From Parapedobacter tibetensis (GTDB taxonomy: Bacteria > Bacteroidota > Bacteroidia > Sphingobacteriales > Sphingobacteriaceae): DNA of 64,000 nt. Both the position numbers and the translations under genes were made by a program. The stretch spans positions 310,001 to 374,000 of the forward strand of contig NZ_JAMXBE010000002.1 in assembly GCF_024704835.1 (NCBI RefSeq), in the 5' to 3' direction. Below are positions 28,336-36,965 of the stretch, piece after piece; position 1 is the first letter of the stretch, and the number at the start of each line of letters is the position of its first letter. The notes under the pieces are model-generated. The model saw nothing but the letters and a program-made list of their open reading frames with translations. It did no database searches and was not told where the DNA came from.

Positions 28336-28364
28336 TAATAGTTGGTTTGGTTGAGTTTGTTGCG

Positions 28365-28393
28365 AGGTGCCTGAGGAATCGGGCACCTTTTTT
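28365..28393 (+). terminator. Rho-independent terminator after the second SusC/SusD pair
   Basis: The perfect 7-base stem AGGTGCC/GGCACCT (28365-28371 with 28382-28388) has a 10-base loop and is followed directly by a run of six T that overlaps the stem end. It begins 30 bases after the SusD stop. Confidence 0.85.
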
Positions 28394-28463
28394 ATGATCG
28401 TATTGCTGGGAATGTCCGGCCAGTACGCTGAAAATATTCCTTTTCAATGTCGAAAAAATTCGA

Positions 28464-28471
28464 TACCTTTG
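28464..28471 (+). promoter_or_regulatory. TAnnTTTG promoter box of the RES/Xre pair
   Basis: TACCTTTG is a perfect -7 box. The predicted start near 28477 leaves a 16-base leader to the ATG at 28493 and so supports that start over longer frames beginning inside the terminator. Confidence 0.6.
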
Positions 28472-28492
28472 TTTGAAGTCACGAAAGCAATT

Positions 28493-28915
28493 ATGGCACT
28501 TACAAAATCTTCAATCGGCAAGCGATTCAAATCATTAGACGTTGGCAATGATGCCGCCATTTTCTTTGCTGCCCGTAGCGGTATAAAGCCCATTGTTTTT
28601 TATCATTTTGCTGAAGCGGCCCAATTGGCCGAAAAAGAATTGGCCCGCCTGATCAATCTTTCGGCACGTACCATCAGTAACTATAAGGACCAAAAGAAGC
28701 CGCTGGCGCGAGTGGAGAGCGAACACTTGCTTAAACTCATTGCCCTTTATGAAAAGGGAGAAGAAATTTTGGGAGGTGTGGAGGAATTCAACCACTGGCT
28801 ACGCAAGCCGTTCTGGGATCGGGTTGACTGTCCGATTGATTGGCTGGATACTCCCTCGGGCGTAGATTTGGTAACGGCTGAGTTGGACCGGTTGGCGCAC
28901 GGATATGCATTATAA
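28493..28915 (+). CDS. Xre-type antitoxin of a RES/Xre toxin-antitoxin pair
   Basis: A 140-residue protein from the ATG at 28493 (MALTKSSIGKRFKSL); longer frames run into the preceding terminator and are rejected. Residues about 35-75 form an HTH-like region (LAEKELARLINLSARTISNY), and the C-terminal part (LIALYEKGEEILGGVEEFNH, then WLDTPSGVDLVTAELDRLAHG) is the MbcA/ParS/Xre toxin-binding domain (formerly DUF2384). Antitoxins of this type neutralise RES toxins and usually repress their own promoter. The toxin gene starts 8 bases after this stop. Confidence 0.9.
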   Translation: MALTKSSIGKRFKSLDVGNDAAIFFAARSGIKPIVFYHFAEAAQLAEKELARLINLSARTISNYKDQKKPLARVESEHLLKLIALYEKGEEILGGVEEFNHWLRKPFWDRVDCPIDWLDTPSGVDLVTAELDRLAHGYAL

Positions 28916-28923
28916 CAATACCC

Positions 28924-29385
28924 ATGTTGTTATACCGCATCACCCATAAAGCATTTAGTCATTCCTTATTTGCCCCGGGATTCAGTGGCCGGTGGAACAG
29001 TGATGGAAAAAAGGTCATTTATACAGCTGAATCTATTGCATTGGCCTTTGTGGAGAGTATGTTGCGAAGGCAGGGTAGTGGTTTCAATAGGGATTTTAAT
29101 ACGATGGTTATTGAAGTGCCCGATACGTTGTTGGTTACGCATGTTGAGCTGAATGCGTTACCTAGCCAATGGCGAAGTGCCCATGACTATCGCCCTTGTC
29201 AGCAAATTGGTGACAAATGGTATGACCGAATGGTTTCTCCGATGCTTAAGGTGCCGTCCGCTGTATTGCCGGAGGCCTATAATTATGTGATCAATACCCT
29301 TCATCCTGACTTTGCAAAAATCAAACTTCTGCACGTAACCGGACTGATACCTGACGACCGCATTGAACAAATGCTGAAGAAGTAG
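28924..29385 (+). CDS. RES-domain toxin
   Basis: The 153-residue protein shows the RES-domain landmarks in order: LLYRITHKAF at the N-terminus, GFSGRWNSDGKKVIYTAES (about residues 19-37) and LAFVESMLRR, followed by the usual RPCQQIGDKWYD near residue 90. RES toxins use a fold related to ADP-ribosyltransferases and deplete NAD+. All landmark residues I can judge are present, so the toxin appears intact. It converges on the minus-strand cytochrome gene with a 48-base gap. Confidence 0.9.
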   Translation: MLLYRITHKAFSHSLFAPGFSGRWNSDGKKVIYTAESIALAFVESMLRRQGSGFNRDFNTMVIEVPDTLLVTHVELNALPSQWRSAHDYRPCQQIGDKWYDRMVSPMLKVPSAVLPEAYNYVINTLHPDFAKIKLLHVTGLIPDDRIEQMLKK

Positions 29386-29433
29386 GGTAATTGGGGAGTT
29401 CAACGGTTTGGTAAAGATAGGAAAAAAGTACGT

Positions 29434-30840
29434 TTACTGATACACCACCGTATCCGAGGACAAGATCGGCAATTGATAATTCCCGGTATCGATTTCCAGC
29501 TTTGGCATTGCTTGGGCCAATGTGGCTATCCCTTGGGTGGTAACACCGGTTTGGTAGAGGTATACAGCATGCAACGTGGGGAGATGAGCCAGGGCTTGAA
29601 GCCCTTTGTCGGTCACCTTAGTGTTTACCAGGTTGATGTACCGGAGTTGTTTACAGCCATTGAGTAGATCGAGCCCTTTATCGCTTACCGCCGTATTTTC
29701 CAGGTGTAGCCGTTGCAGTCCACGCAATTGCCCAATGTGTCGTAGGGCACTATCCGTGATTTGCGTATCCCCGAGTTTGAGCTGGGTGATGTTAGCACCT
29801 AGCCCCGATAGGAGTCGACTGTCTTCATCATTAAATTGGGGGCAATTGACGGCATTCACTAGCAGTTGATTTTTGGCTGCGGCCAAGGGAATGACCTTTA
29901 CCCCCTTGGCGACCAGTTTTTCAACAGCCTCGGTATCGGCAGCGGGAATATCTTCGGAAGCAGCAGGAGAAGCCAGCGCGAGCAATACAGGTTGGATTTC
30001 CTCAGGCTGTTCCAGCTCCATTACTTTTTTATCAGTAGGCGCACCGGCATCAATCCACCAGGCAATCAATTTGATTTGACCCTCGCTGATGGGCGTACGC
30101 CCCTTGGGTGGCATGCGCTCTTCATGCCCTTCGGGCAGTATCAAGCGTCGATAGAGTTCACTTTCGCCTGCATTGCCCGCCGCGATTACCTGTCCACCCT
30201 CGCCTCCCTGCGCGAGCGCTTCCATGGTATGCACGGCCAACCCATTTTCCTGTTTCTTGGCCCCATGGCAACTTTGGCAACGCTGCTTTAGGATGGGTTG
30301 GATAATATCCGCATATACAGCCGCTTCCTGCACATTTTCGATAACCACCTGCTCGGGCTGCCACCCCGTTAGGCGACGTACCCGTTCCGGTAAAGCTTCC
30401 ACCAAGTACCCATCGCCATGGGTGAGTGTGCCACCGAAATGCCCGGCGACGCAAAGCAGCACCAGCATGAATGTGAGCAAAGCAAAGCGTAGTTTTCGGA
30501 GGGGGTGGAGAACATCTTTTTCGCTAATGGGTCTCCGATATAGCAGCCAGCATAATGTGCTTACAAGCGCCACGGTGATGCCCAACCATTGGTGGAGTGA
30601 TAAAGTGCGGGCATCGTATCCGCCATTGAGCGATAGTAAATATCCGGATACGGCAGCGATCAACGCTGATGCCGAGCCAAACAGCAACGAGATGGATACG
30701 GCAGGAGTAAAAACCTCCTTGTTTTTTTTCCGGCTGAGCAAGGCGAAGGCAAATGCCATTATTAACATCCCGATGGGAAGGTGTACCAACAGCGGATGCC
30801 ATCGGCCTAAAAAAAGAAGGATATCGCCATCACTTTCCAT
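29434..30840 (-). CDS. Membrane protein with DUF2231-like helices, planctomycete-type cytochrome c domain and leucine-rich repeats
   Basis: About 468 residues from the ATG at 30840, which overlaps the stop of the upstream gene as TGATG; a TTG one codon earlier is less likely. Residues 15-140 contain four hydrophobic helices (WHPLLVHLPIGMLIMAFAF first) like DUF2231. A PSCyt1-type domain follows with one haem site, CQSCH (residues 188-192), and MPPKGRTPISEGQIKLI downstream. Residues 340-455 hold leucine-rich repeats (TDSALRHIGQLRGLQRLHLE, then VSDKGLDLLNGCKQLRYINL). The haem domain should face the periplasm. It is last in a four-gene operon of planctomycete-type proteins. Its reaction is not known. 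Confidence 0.85.
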   Translation of the reverse strand: MESDGDILLFLGRWHPLLVHLPIGMLIMAFAFALLSRKKNKEVFTPAVSISLLFGSASALIAAVSGYLLSLNGGYDARTLSLHQWLGITVALVSTLCWLLYRRPISEKDVLHPLRKLRFALLTFMLVLLCVAGHFGGTLTHGDGYLVEALPERVRRLTGWQPEQVVIENVQEAAVYADIIQPILKQRCQSCHGAKKQENGLAVHTMEALAQGGEGGQVIAAGNAGESELYRRLILPEGHEERMPPKGRTPISEGQIKLIAWWIDAGAPTDKKVMELEQPEEIQPVLLALASPAASEDIPAADTEAVEKLVAKGVKVIPLAAAKNQLLVNAVNCPQFNDEDSRLLSGLGANITQLKLGDTQITDSALRHIGQLRGLQRLHLENTAVSDKGLDLLNGCKQLRYINLVNTKVTDKGLQALAHLPTLHAVYLYQTGVTTQGIATLAQAMPKLEIDTGNYQLPILSSDTVVYQ

Positions 30841-31733
30841 CAATTGCTGTAACGGTTTTTCAACAGGTTGAACATGTATTTATTGATTTCCCACTGGTCG
30901 GCCACGGGTTGCCTAGTATAAGGCAGGGTGGGTAAGTAATCAGGCGGGCCAAATTCCATGGTGATGGTTAACGGTTTATGCTGGTCGCGATGAGTGGCCA
31001 CAATAGTGTCCCACCAATCCAAATGACGTTGTACCTTTTCTTCCCATTCCGGCGCGCGTGGGTCATTTACCTGAGGGCCCTCCGGGTGGCCTATGCGCGC
31101 ATGGATATGGCCCGTGCGTTGCAGGGCTAGGGATACGGCTTCGGGTTGGTCGTCTAACATGGATTCATGCACGGCACACCAATGGGAAATATCCAATGTG
31201 AGCTGAAGGTTGGGTAATCGTTCCAAGTAGCGGCGTGTCACATGGGCGGCGAAACTAAAGCGCCCGCGGTGGGTTTCATGCATGATGGAGATTTGGTGCG
31301 CCCGGCTTATCGAATCGGCAGCATTGATGAGTGCCTCATTTTGTGCAACGCTGAAATGATCCTTTCCGGTATGGCTGTTGATGAGTACTGGGCTAAGGGC
31401 GACCGCCCGTTCCAATTGATGCTTGTAAGCTGTCAGGTATGTATTGAAATCAGGCCCTGAACCCCTGCACAGGAAGATATAGGCTAGGTTGTAGTGGCGG
31501 AATGCATCCATCATTTCTTGCAGCGTGGCGCTATCAGCGGGTACCCAGGTCTCCACGCCATCGAATCCAGCATCGGCTATCCGTTTGCAAAAATCATCCC
31601 AGGAGACATCCCGACCCCAATCCGTGCAGAAATAGGTGATGCCTGCGGAGCGTTTTTGTTGCTGGGCCTTTGCGGAGGAGCTTACCAGCGCAGATAGGAT
31701 AAGTAGCAAAGTAATAGCGATGTAACTTTTCAT
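30840..31733 (-). CDS. Secreted sugar phosphate isomerase/epimerase-like TIM-barrel protein
   Basis: The 297-residue product has a signal peptide (residues 4-24, ending AKAQ) and then an AP-endonuclease-2-type TIM barrel: FCKRIADAGFDGVETWVP, INSHTGKDHFS, ISIMHETHRGRFSF, LQLTLDISHWCAVHES and ITMEFGPPDYLP. These hold the glutamate, aspartate and histidine ligands expected for a divalent metal. Family members isomerise or epimerise sugars, but an exported member beside cytochrome and DUF1501 genes is unlikely to act on sugar phosphates. It lies between the DUF1501 gene (18 bases) and the cytochrome/LRR gene (1-base overlap). Confidence 0.87.
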   Translation of the reverse strand: MKSYIAITLLLILSALVSSSAKAQQQKRSAGITYFCTDWGRDVSWDDFCKRIADAGFDGVETWVPADSATLQEMMDAFRHYNLAYIFLCRGSGPDFNTYLTAYKHQLERAVALSPVLINSHTGKDHFSVAQNEALINAADSISRAHQISIMHETHRGRFSFAAHVTRRYLERLPNLQLTLDISHWCAVHESMLDDQPEAVSLALQRTGHIHARIGHPEGPQVNDPRAPEWEEKVQRHLDWWDTIVATHRDQHKPLTITMEFGPPDYLPTLPYTRQPVADQWEINKYMFNLLKNRYSN

Positions 31734-31751
31734 GGATGGGATTTGGAAAGA

Positions 31752-33245
31752 TTAAATGATTGCTTGGATAAGGTGCCCTTCCACATCGGTGAGTCTGAAC
31801 GGGCGCCCTTGGAATTCGTAAGTCAGTTTTTCATGGTCGAAACCCAGCAGATGGAGCATGGTGGCGTGTACATCATGCACGGCGGTACGGCCACTCACGG
31901 CAGAGAAACCGATTTCATCCGTTTCACCCCATACCACTCCTTTTTTTATGCCGCCTCCCGCCATCCAGATGGTGTAGGCATCGGGATGATGGTCGCGCCC
32001 AGCAAAGGGCATATCGCTATTGTTGCGGTTTTCCTGCATGGGTGTACGGCCAAATTCCCCGCCCCATACCACCAGTGTTTCATCCAGGAGCCCCCGTTGC
32101 TTAAGGTCGAGCAGGAGGGCGGTCATTGGGCGGTCTATTTCCCGGCATTTATTGCGGAATCCGATGTCGAGGGAATCACCAGCATTGGTGCCGTGGCTGT
32201 CCCATCCCCAATCAAACAGCTGTACGAAGCGCACACCCTGTTCGACCAGTTTGCGGGCTAACAAGCAATTGTTGGCAAAGGATTCCTTACCCGGCTGGGT
32301 ACCGTATAATGCATGGATAGCCTCTGGCTCATTGCTGATGTCCATCACCTCAGGTACAGCTACCTGCATCTTATAGGCCATCTCATACTGGGCAATACGG
32401 GCAAGGATTTCGGGATCCTTGTACGTATTGTGCTCTTCCATATTCACGGTGTTGATGGCGTCGATAACCTGTCGTTTCAAGCCTCGGTTCATTCCTTCCG
32501 GATCGCTGATGTACAATACAGGGTCTCCTTTTGAGCGGCATTGTACGCCTTGGTATACCGAGGGTAGGAAACCGCTGCCCCATACGCTTTTTCCGGCATC
32601 AGGTGTATTGCCGCCGGAAGTAAGGACGACAAAACCGGGTAGGTTACTGTTTTCGGTACCCAGGCCATACGTCACCCATGATCCAATACTTGGCCTTCCC
32701 AATCGGGCATGCCCGGTATGCATGAAAAGCTGGGCCGGGCCATGGTTGAACTGGTCGGTATGTACGGCTTTGAGGAAACTCACCTCATCTACCACCTTGG
32801 AAAAATGGGGAAGCAGTTCCGATACCCAAGCTCCGCTTTCTCCGTATTGGCGGAACGAGGTCTGTGGACCCAGCATTTTGGGGACACCCCGGATGAAAGC
32901 AAATTTTTTGCCTTCGAGCAGTGACTGTGGACAGGGCTTGTTATGGAGTTTGTGGAGTTCGGGTTTATAGTCAAACAGCTCCAATTGCGATGGCGCACCA
33001 GCCATATGGAGGTAAATGACGTTTTTGGCACGACCGGCAAAATGCGGCAACTTGGGGGCAAGAGGGTTCATGGTATCGGCAAATAGACCGCTATCATGGA
33101 GTCCGTTGCTGCGGGACCCTAAACATCCGCCCAACATCGACCCCAGGGCCAGGCTACCTACACCGGCTACGCAGTCCATGAGGAAGTGCCTCCGTGTGAC
33201 GGCTTTCAATGTTACTTCTTGTGCTTCTTTCAGTAGCTTTTCCAT
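31752..33245 (-). CDS. DUF1501-family exported protein
   Basis: About 497 residues from the ATG at 33245 (a TTG at 33251 would only add two residues). A twin-arginine motif in TRRHFLMDCVAGVGSLALG (residues 17-35) predicts Tat export. The body is typical of DUF1501: YLHMAGAPSQLELFDYKP, NHGPAQLFMHTGHARLGRPS, ETLVVWGGEFGRTPM and GRDHHPDAYTIWMAGGGIK; DUF1501 belongs to the alkaline phosphatase/sulfatase fold group. DUF1501 genes nearly always pair with DUF1549/DUF1553 (PSCyt2/PSD1) genes, as here: the upstream partner ends 2 bases before this ATG. Substrate unknown. Confidence 0.93.
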   Translation of the reverse strand: MEKLLKEAQEVTLKAVTRRHFLMDCVAGVGSLALGSMLGGCLGSRSNGLHDSGLFADTMNPLAPKLPHFAGRAKNVIYLHMAGAPSQLELFDYKPELHKLHNKPCPQSLLEGKKFAFIRGVPKMLGPQTSFRQYGESGAWVSELLPHFSKVVDEVSFLKAVHTDQFNHGPAQLFMHTGHARLGRPSIGSWVTYGLGTENSNLPGFVVLTSGGNTPDAGKSVWGSGFLPSVYQGVQCRSKGDPVLYISDPEGMNRGLKRQVIDAINTVNMEEHNTYKDPEILARIAQYEMAYKMQVAVPEVMDISNEPEAIHALYGTQPGKESFANNCLLARKLVEQGVRFVQLFDWGWDSHGTNAGDSLDIGFRNKCREIDRPMTALLLDLKQRGLLDETLVVWGGEFGRTPMQENRNNSDMPFAGRDHHPDAYTIWMAGGGIKKGVVWGETDEIGFSAVSGRTAVHDVHATMLHLLGFDHEKLTYEFQGRPFRLTDVEGHLIQAII

Positions 33246-33247
33246 AA

Positions 33248-36025
33248 TCAAGATTTGGTGAGGAATTCATCCAAGTTGAGCAAGGCATTGGCCACCACGG
33301 TGTAGGCGGCGGTGGCGGTGTCCTTTTCTTTTGAGCCAGCTATTGTTCCAAGCAGTTTAGCCGCTTCTTCCGGTTGTTGGCGATAATACTGGTACGCCTC
33401 CCGATAAAGTTTTTCAAGTGCCACCAACCTATCGGGTAACAGCTGCTTCTGCACCGTGAGATGATATCCCGTCTTGATGGATTGTGGAACATCTCCCTTT
33501 CCAGCAGCTTCCATCCGCTTGGCCAAGTGAACGGCAGCTTCCAAATACACGGGGTCATTGAGTGTGGTGAGCGCTTGTAAAGGGGTGTTGGTGGTTATAC
33601 GGTCTATCAGGCATACCTCCCGGCTGGATGCATCAAAGGTGACATAGGAAGGATAAGGACTAGTGCGTTTGATGAAGGTATAGACTCCCCGGCGGTATTG
33701 ATCTTCGCCCTCGCTTTTTGTCCAACGCTCACCACTATATACACTCATCCATACCCCTTCAGGCTGATAAGGCATCACGCTTGGGCCATGCATCTTGGTG
33801 CTCAGTAGACCACTCACGGCAAGTGTCTGGTCGCGTATTTGCTCGGCCGAAAGCCTAAACCTTGGGCCCCGGGCATAATAGTGGTTGTTGGGATCTTTTT
33901 CAGCCAATTCAGTAGTTAACACCGCCGATTGACGGTAGGTCGTGGACGTGACCAGTTCCTTAAGCAAGCGCTTGACACTCCAGTCCATCTCGTGCATAAG
34001 CTGCAAAGCAAGCCAGTCCAGTAGTTCGGGGTGCGTGGGTGGGTCGCTTTGTGTGCCCATATCGCCCAATGGTTCCACAATGCCGTGGCCAAACAGCTGT
34101 GCCCATAACCGGTTTACCAAGGTACGGGCAGTGAGTGGATTTTCCTCGCTCACCAGCCATTGGGCAAAGCCCAAGCGGTTTCGGGGTGCATCTGTGGGGA
34201 AATCGTGAAGCGACTGAGGTACGTCGGGCTCCACAGCTTGCCCATGCACCAACCAGTTGCCCCGCTCGAATACGTGGGTTTCCCTTGCCATCTCCGGTGG
34301 GTTTTCAATCAATATGGGCACAGACGGAGTTTGTTTGTTTACCAGTTGTAAAAATGTTTCATGTACTGCTGGATACCCCGGTTGATCGCGGCCCGGCAAT
34401 GCCTTCCGAAATGCCATCCATTCTGCCAGACATACTGCTTGACTAGGGGGTATGGAGGGGTTCTTGAAAAGCAAGTAGATGTCGTGTTTACCCTTCAACG
34501 CAGTTATGGGAATGGTAATGGTTTCCATGCCTTGGGTGGCGGGCAACGTGACCTTGGCCAATAGCGGGCCGGAAAGCCCTCCCACGCGCATTTCCAACAA
34601 TCCTCCAGACGTACCTGTTGTGTAGTTCATGTAGAACAGCTCGTCTTCGCCCAGGGTGATGCCAGGTAACCGAGCGCTTCCGCCATTGCGGATACCCAGC
34701 CATTTGGTATCTACCAGCGCGCCATTGACCAATTGGTCGCATGCATGCGCATGTATTTTGGGCTCAAGTGTATACAAGAAGCGATCGGTAGATGCTGCCA
34801 TTTCCGGATTCGAATACGTTGCCACCCATTGTTTGATGCGTGCGGCTTGTACGCTATCTTCCTTATTATAGAAACGGAGTTTAGGATAATCGCCGGGTGT
34901 ATCTTCGTCGCGCGTATTGTTGAAAAACGCCATGGACTTGTAATATTCCTCGAACTTGATAGGGTCGTAAGTATGGCTATGGCATTGCACGCATTCAAAG
35001 GTGGTGGATAACCATGCCTGATAGGTGGTATTGACACGATCGATGACCGCGGCTACACGGAATTCCTCATCATCGGTACCGCCTTCGTCGTTTGCCATGG
35101 TGTTGCGATGAAAAGCTGTAGCGATAAGCTGGTCTTTTGAGGCGTTAGGCAATAGGTCTCCGGCCAACTGTTCAATCGTAAATGTATTAAAAGGCATATC
35201 GCGGTTAAAGGCCTTAATTACCCAATCGCGATAGGCCCATATTTCCCTTGATGAATCCTTTTCATATCCCTTGGTATCCGCATAGCGGGCTATATCCAGC
35301 CACCATGAAGCCCAGCGTTCACCAAAGCGGGGCGAGGCCAGCAAACTATCCACCCGCCGTTCGTAAGCATCGGTTTGCTTATCGTTTATAAATGCCGCTA
35401 CTTGTTCTGGTGAGGGGGGTAGGCCTATAAGGTCCAATGACAACCGACGGAGCAAGGTGGCTCGATCCGCTTCGGGCGAAAAGGACAACCCTTGCTCTTT
35501 GTGTTTAGCGTTGATGAAATAATCGATATCGCTATGCAACGGGGTACTGTTCCAAAAACTGAACAAGGAAGCCATGGCCAGGCGGCTTCGGGGAACCTTT
35601 ACTTCCTTGGGCAAGGAGTAAGCCCAATGCTCACCCCACTTCGCTCCTTGTTCTATCCAGCGTGTGAGTAGATTGATTTCCTTTTTACTCAACGGAGGCG
35701 CATTGTAGGGCATGCGTTCCTCGGGATCCTCTGCTGTAAGCCTGCGGATGAATTCGCTGTGTTTGGCATCACCGCGGATGATGGCGGGATTGCCCGACTC
35801 CGTTGCGGCAAAGGCTTCCTCCTCAAATAAGAGGCTGAATCCGCCATTCTTTTTCACCCCACCATGGCAAGTGATGCAATGCTTATTGATAATGGGTTTT
35901 ACCTCCGCGCTGAAATCAACCGGCTCCTCCTTCCCTTGTAGCAAGGCTATTGCTACCACGACTACAGCAATGCCGATACATAATTTCAGCTTATTACTGT
36001 GCCAATGAATTGGATAACTTGTCAT
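33248..36025 (-). CDS. PSCyt1-PSCyt2(DUF1549)-PSD1(DUF1553) multidomain cytochrome
   Basis: The 925-residue protein has an N-terminal membrane anchor (residues 13-30), then a planctomycete-type cytochrome domain with the haem site CITCH (50-54) and RMPYNAPPLSKKEINLL. DUF1549 follows (RRLSLDLIGLPPSPEQVAAF, RWASWWLDIARYADTKGYEK) with a second CVQCH site near residue 350. A carbohydrate-binding-like middle (about 420-560) comes before DUF1553 (NRLGFAQWLVSEENPLTART, then RLSAEQIRDQTLAVSGLL). Such proteins are periplasmic or surface bound and were first noted in Planctomycetes. It is the first gene of the operon. Transfer between phyla has been proposed for similar loci but is not shown by this sequence. 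Confidence 0.92.
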   Translation of the reverse strand: MTSYPIHWHSNKLKLCIGIAVVVVAIALLQGKEEPVDFSAEVKPIINKHCITCHGGVKKNGGFSLLFEEEAFAATESGNPAIIRGDAKHSEFIRRLTAEDPEERMPYNAPPLSKKEINLLTRWIEQGAKWGEHWAYSLPKEVKVPRSRLAMASLFSFWNSTPLHSDIDYFINAKHKEQGLSFSPEADRATLLRRLSLDLIGLPPSPEQVAAFINDKQTDAYERRVDSLLASPRFGERWASWWLDIARYADTKGYEKDSSREIWAYRDWVIKAFNRDMPFNTFTIEQLAGDLLPNASKDQLIATAFHRNTMANDEGGTDDEEFRVAAVIDRVNTTYQAWLSTTFECVQCHSHTYDPIKFEEYYKSMAFFNNTRDEDTPGDYPKLRFYNKEDSVQAARIKQWVATYSNPEMAASTDRFLYTLEPKIHAHACDQLVNGALVDTKWLGIRNGGSARLPGITLGEDELFYMNYTTGTSGGLLEMRVGGLSGPLLAKVTLPATQGMETITIPITALKGKHDIYLLFKNPSIPPSQAVCLAEWMAFRKALPGRDQPGYPAVHETFLQLVNKQTPSVPILIENPPEMARETHVFERGNWLVHGQAVEPDVPQSLHDFPTDAPRNRLGFAQWLVSEENPLTARTLVNRLWAQLFGHGIVEPLGDMGTQSDPPTHPELLDWLALQLMHEMDWSVKRLLKELVTSTTYRQSAVLTTELAEKDPNNHYYARGPRFRLSAEQIRDQTLAVSGLLSTKMHGPSVMPYQPEGVWMSVYSGERWTKSEGEDQYRRGVYTFIKRTSPYPSYVTFDASSREVCLIDRITTNTPLQALTTLNDPVYLEAAVHLAKRMEAAGKGDVPQSIKTGYHLTVQKQLLPDRLVALEKLYREAYQYYRQQPEEAAKLLGTIAGSKEKDTATAAYTVVANALLNLDEFLTKS

Positions 36026-36438
36026 GTATTCATTGCCGTTTTAAGGCTATTTAGTGTCTGTCTATAATGTTGTCTGGCTGCGTTGCACTCACTCAAAAAA
36101 TGCTCATTTACCGTCAGTAAACTGCGCTTTTTATTCATCTCATGTTTACTTTACGGGCATTCATGATTGCTTCGCAGTTTTCATTTCGCGCGCCTTGCCA
36201 GTCATCATTATTCCAACGGTCTGCTTTCAGCGGCAGTCATGAGGCTGCAAGCAGCGTTCTAGTCTAGCCACCGACTTTATGGATAGACTCTATTTAAGGA
36301 TTATGTTCGTTATATTGGTTAAATTAAGAAGCACCTATACAAGCAGGTACTTCAAATCAGATTCTAATATAGCAATTCACACTATTGTTATATGTTCCAG
36401 CACGATTATTGAAACACACAGGATTCCGAGCTTTCGCA
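36026..36438. other. Gene-free region with repeat-like sequence
   Basis: About 410 bases without a supportable gene. The part at 36049-36270 contains small stems such as TTTACcgtcaGTAAA (36102-36116) within GCTGCGTTGCACTCACTC... and reads like a dispersed Bacteroidota intergenic repeat. The remainder is AT-rich and leads into the truncated PIN gene. Confidence 0.5.
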
Positions 36439-36606
36439 TCACAGCAGCTTTACAAAATCTTCCAATTTGATTACGTTAATGGCTGGGAACTCGATGGATT
36501 TCAAAATATTGAAGTGCTTGTCGTCTACGATAACAGAAAAAGCCGAACGACGGGAGATAGACCGTAGAATCACATTGGTGTCAAGCACCACTTTTAATGT
36601 CGGCAT
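36439..36606 (-). pseudogene. PIN-family toxin with internal deletion
   Basis: This 55-codon frame starts 2 bases after the antitoxin stop. Its first 20 residues, MPTLKVVLDTNVILRSISRR, are the N-terminus of a PIN-family toxin and contain the first catalytic aspartate (D9). Its last 30, DDKHFNILKSIEFPAINVIK then LEDFVKLL, are the family's C-terminus. A full-length protein has about 135-140 residues, so roughly 80 residues with the remaining acidic active-site residues are missing. The fusion is in frame, so a short peptide could still be made, but RNase activity is not expected. Confidence 0.8.
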
Positions 36607-36608
36607 GG

Positions 36609-36821
36609 TTAAGCCTTATCCAATAGCTGCTTCAATTTTTTGTCACTGTATCTTTTCTCGTCCCAAATGGTATCGGCTTTATCCCTCGCCCTTTCGAGCA
36701 AGAATTTGGACATTACCTTTTTTAGTTCCAACAATTGGCCTTCCGGCAAGTCCACAGAAAATAACTTCAGTAATTCTGCTTGCACATTACTCAAAGGAGG
36801 ATTAATTGATATAGTTGCCAT
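36609..36821 (-). CDS. Antitoxin of a PIN-type toxin-antitoxin pair
   Basis: A 70-residue protein with no membrane segment. The residues LLKLFSVDLPEGQLLELKKV and KADTIWDEKRYSDKKLKQLL match the small antitoxin-like proteins that stand before PIN-family toxins in Bacteroidota; the C-terminal helix would wrap around the toxin. The following frame is a PIN toxin remnant, starting 2 bases after this stop, so the antitoxin may now be without a partner. TAATTTTG on the minus strand at 36838-36845 fits a -7 promoter box and leaves a leader of about 11 bases. Confidence 0.75.
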   Translation of the reverse strand: MATISINPPLSNVQAELLKLFSVDLPEGQLLELKKVMSKFLLERARDKADTIWDEKRYSDKKLKQLLDKA

Positions 36822-36837
36822 AGTTATCCGTTTTATT

Positions 36838-36845
36838 CAAAATTA
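36838..36845 (-). promoter_or_regulatory. TAnnTTTG promoter box of the antitoxin gene
   Basis: TAATTTTG on the minus strand is a perfect -7 box about 17 bases before the antitoxin ATG. No -33 TTTG stands at the expected distance. Confidence 0.45.
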
Positions 36846-36965
36846 CTAAAATTTTTTAATTTAATTATTCTTCGCCTTTACCCTGCAGGGCAACCACATT
36901 TAACTTTTTCGTCATTGCGAAATTTTAGAGTTGTGCCAACCCATTGGAGGGATAATGACAGCACG

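Noticed and set aside
28367-28492. N-terminal extension of the Xre antitoxin
   Set aside because: It would begin inside the terminator hairpin and upstream of the promoter box; the ATG at 28493 fits the family N-terminus.
30840-30843. TTG start for the cytochrome/LRR gene
   Set aside because: The next codon is ATG and overlaps the preceding stop as TGATG, a standard coupling arrangement.
31743-32261. A 172-residue plus-strand open frame
   Set aside because: It lies wholly inside the DUF1501 gene on the opposite strand and shows no protein-like features of its own.
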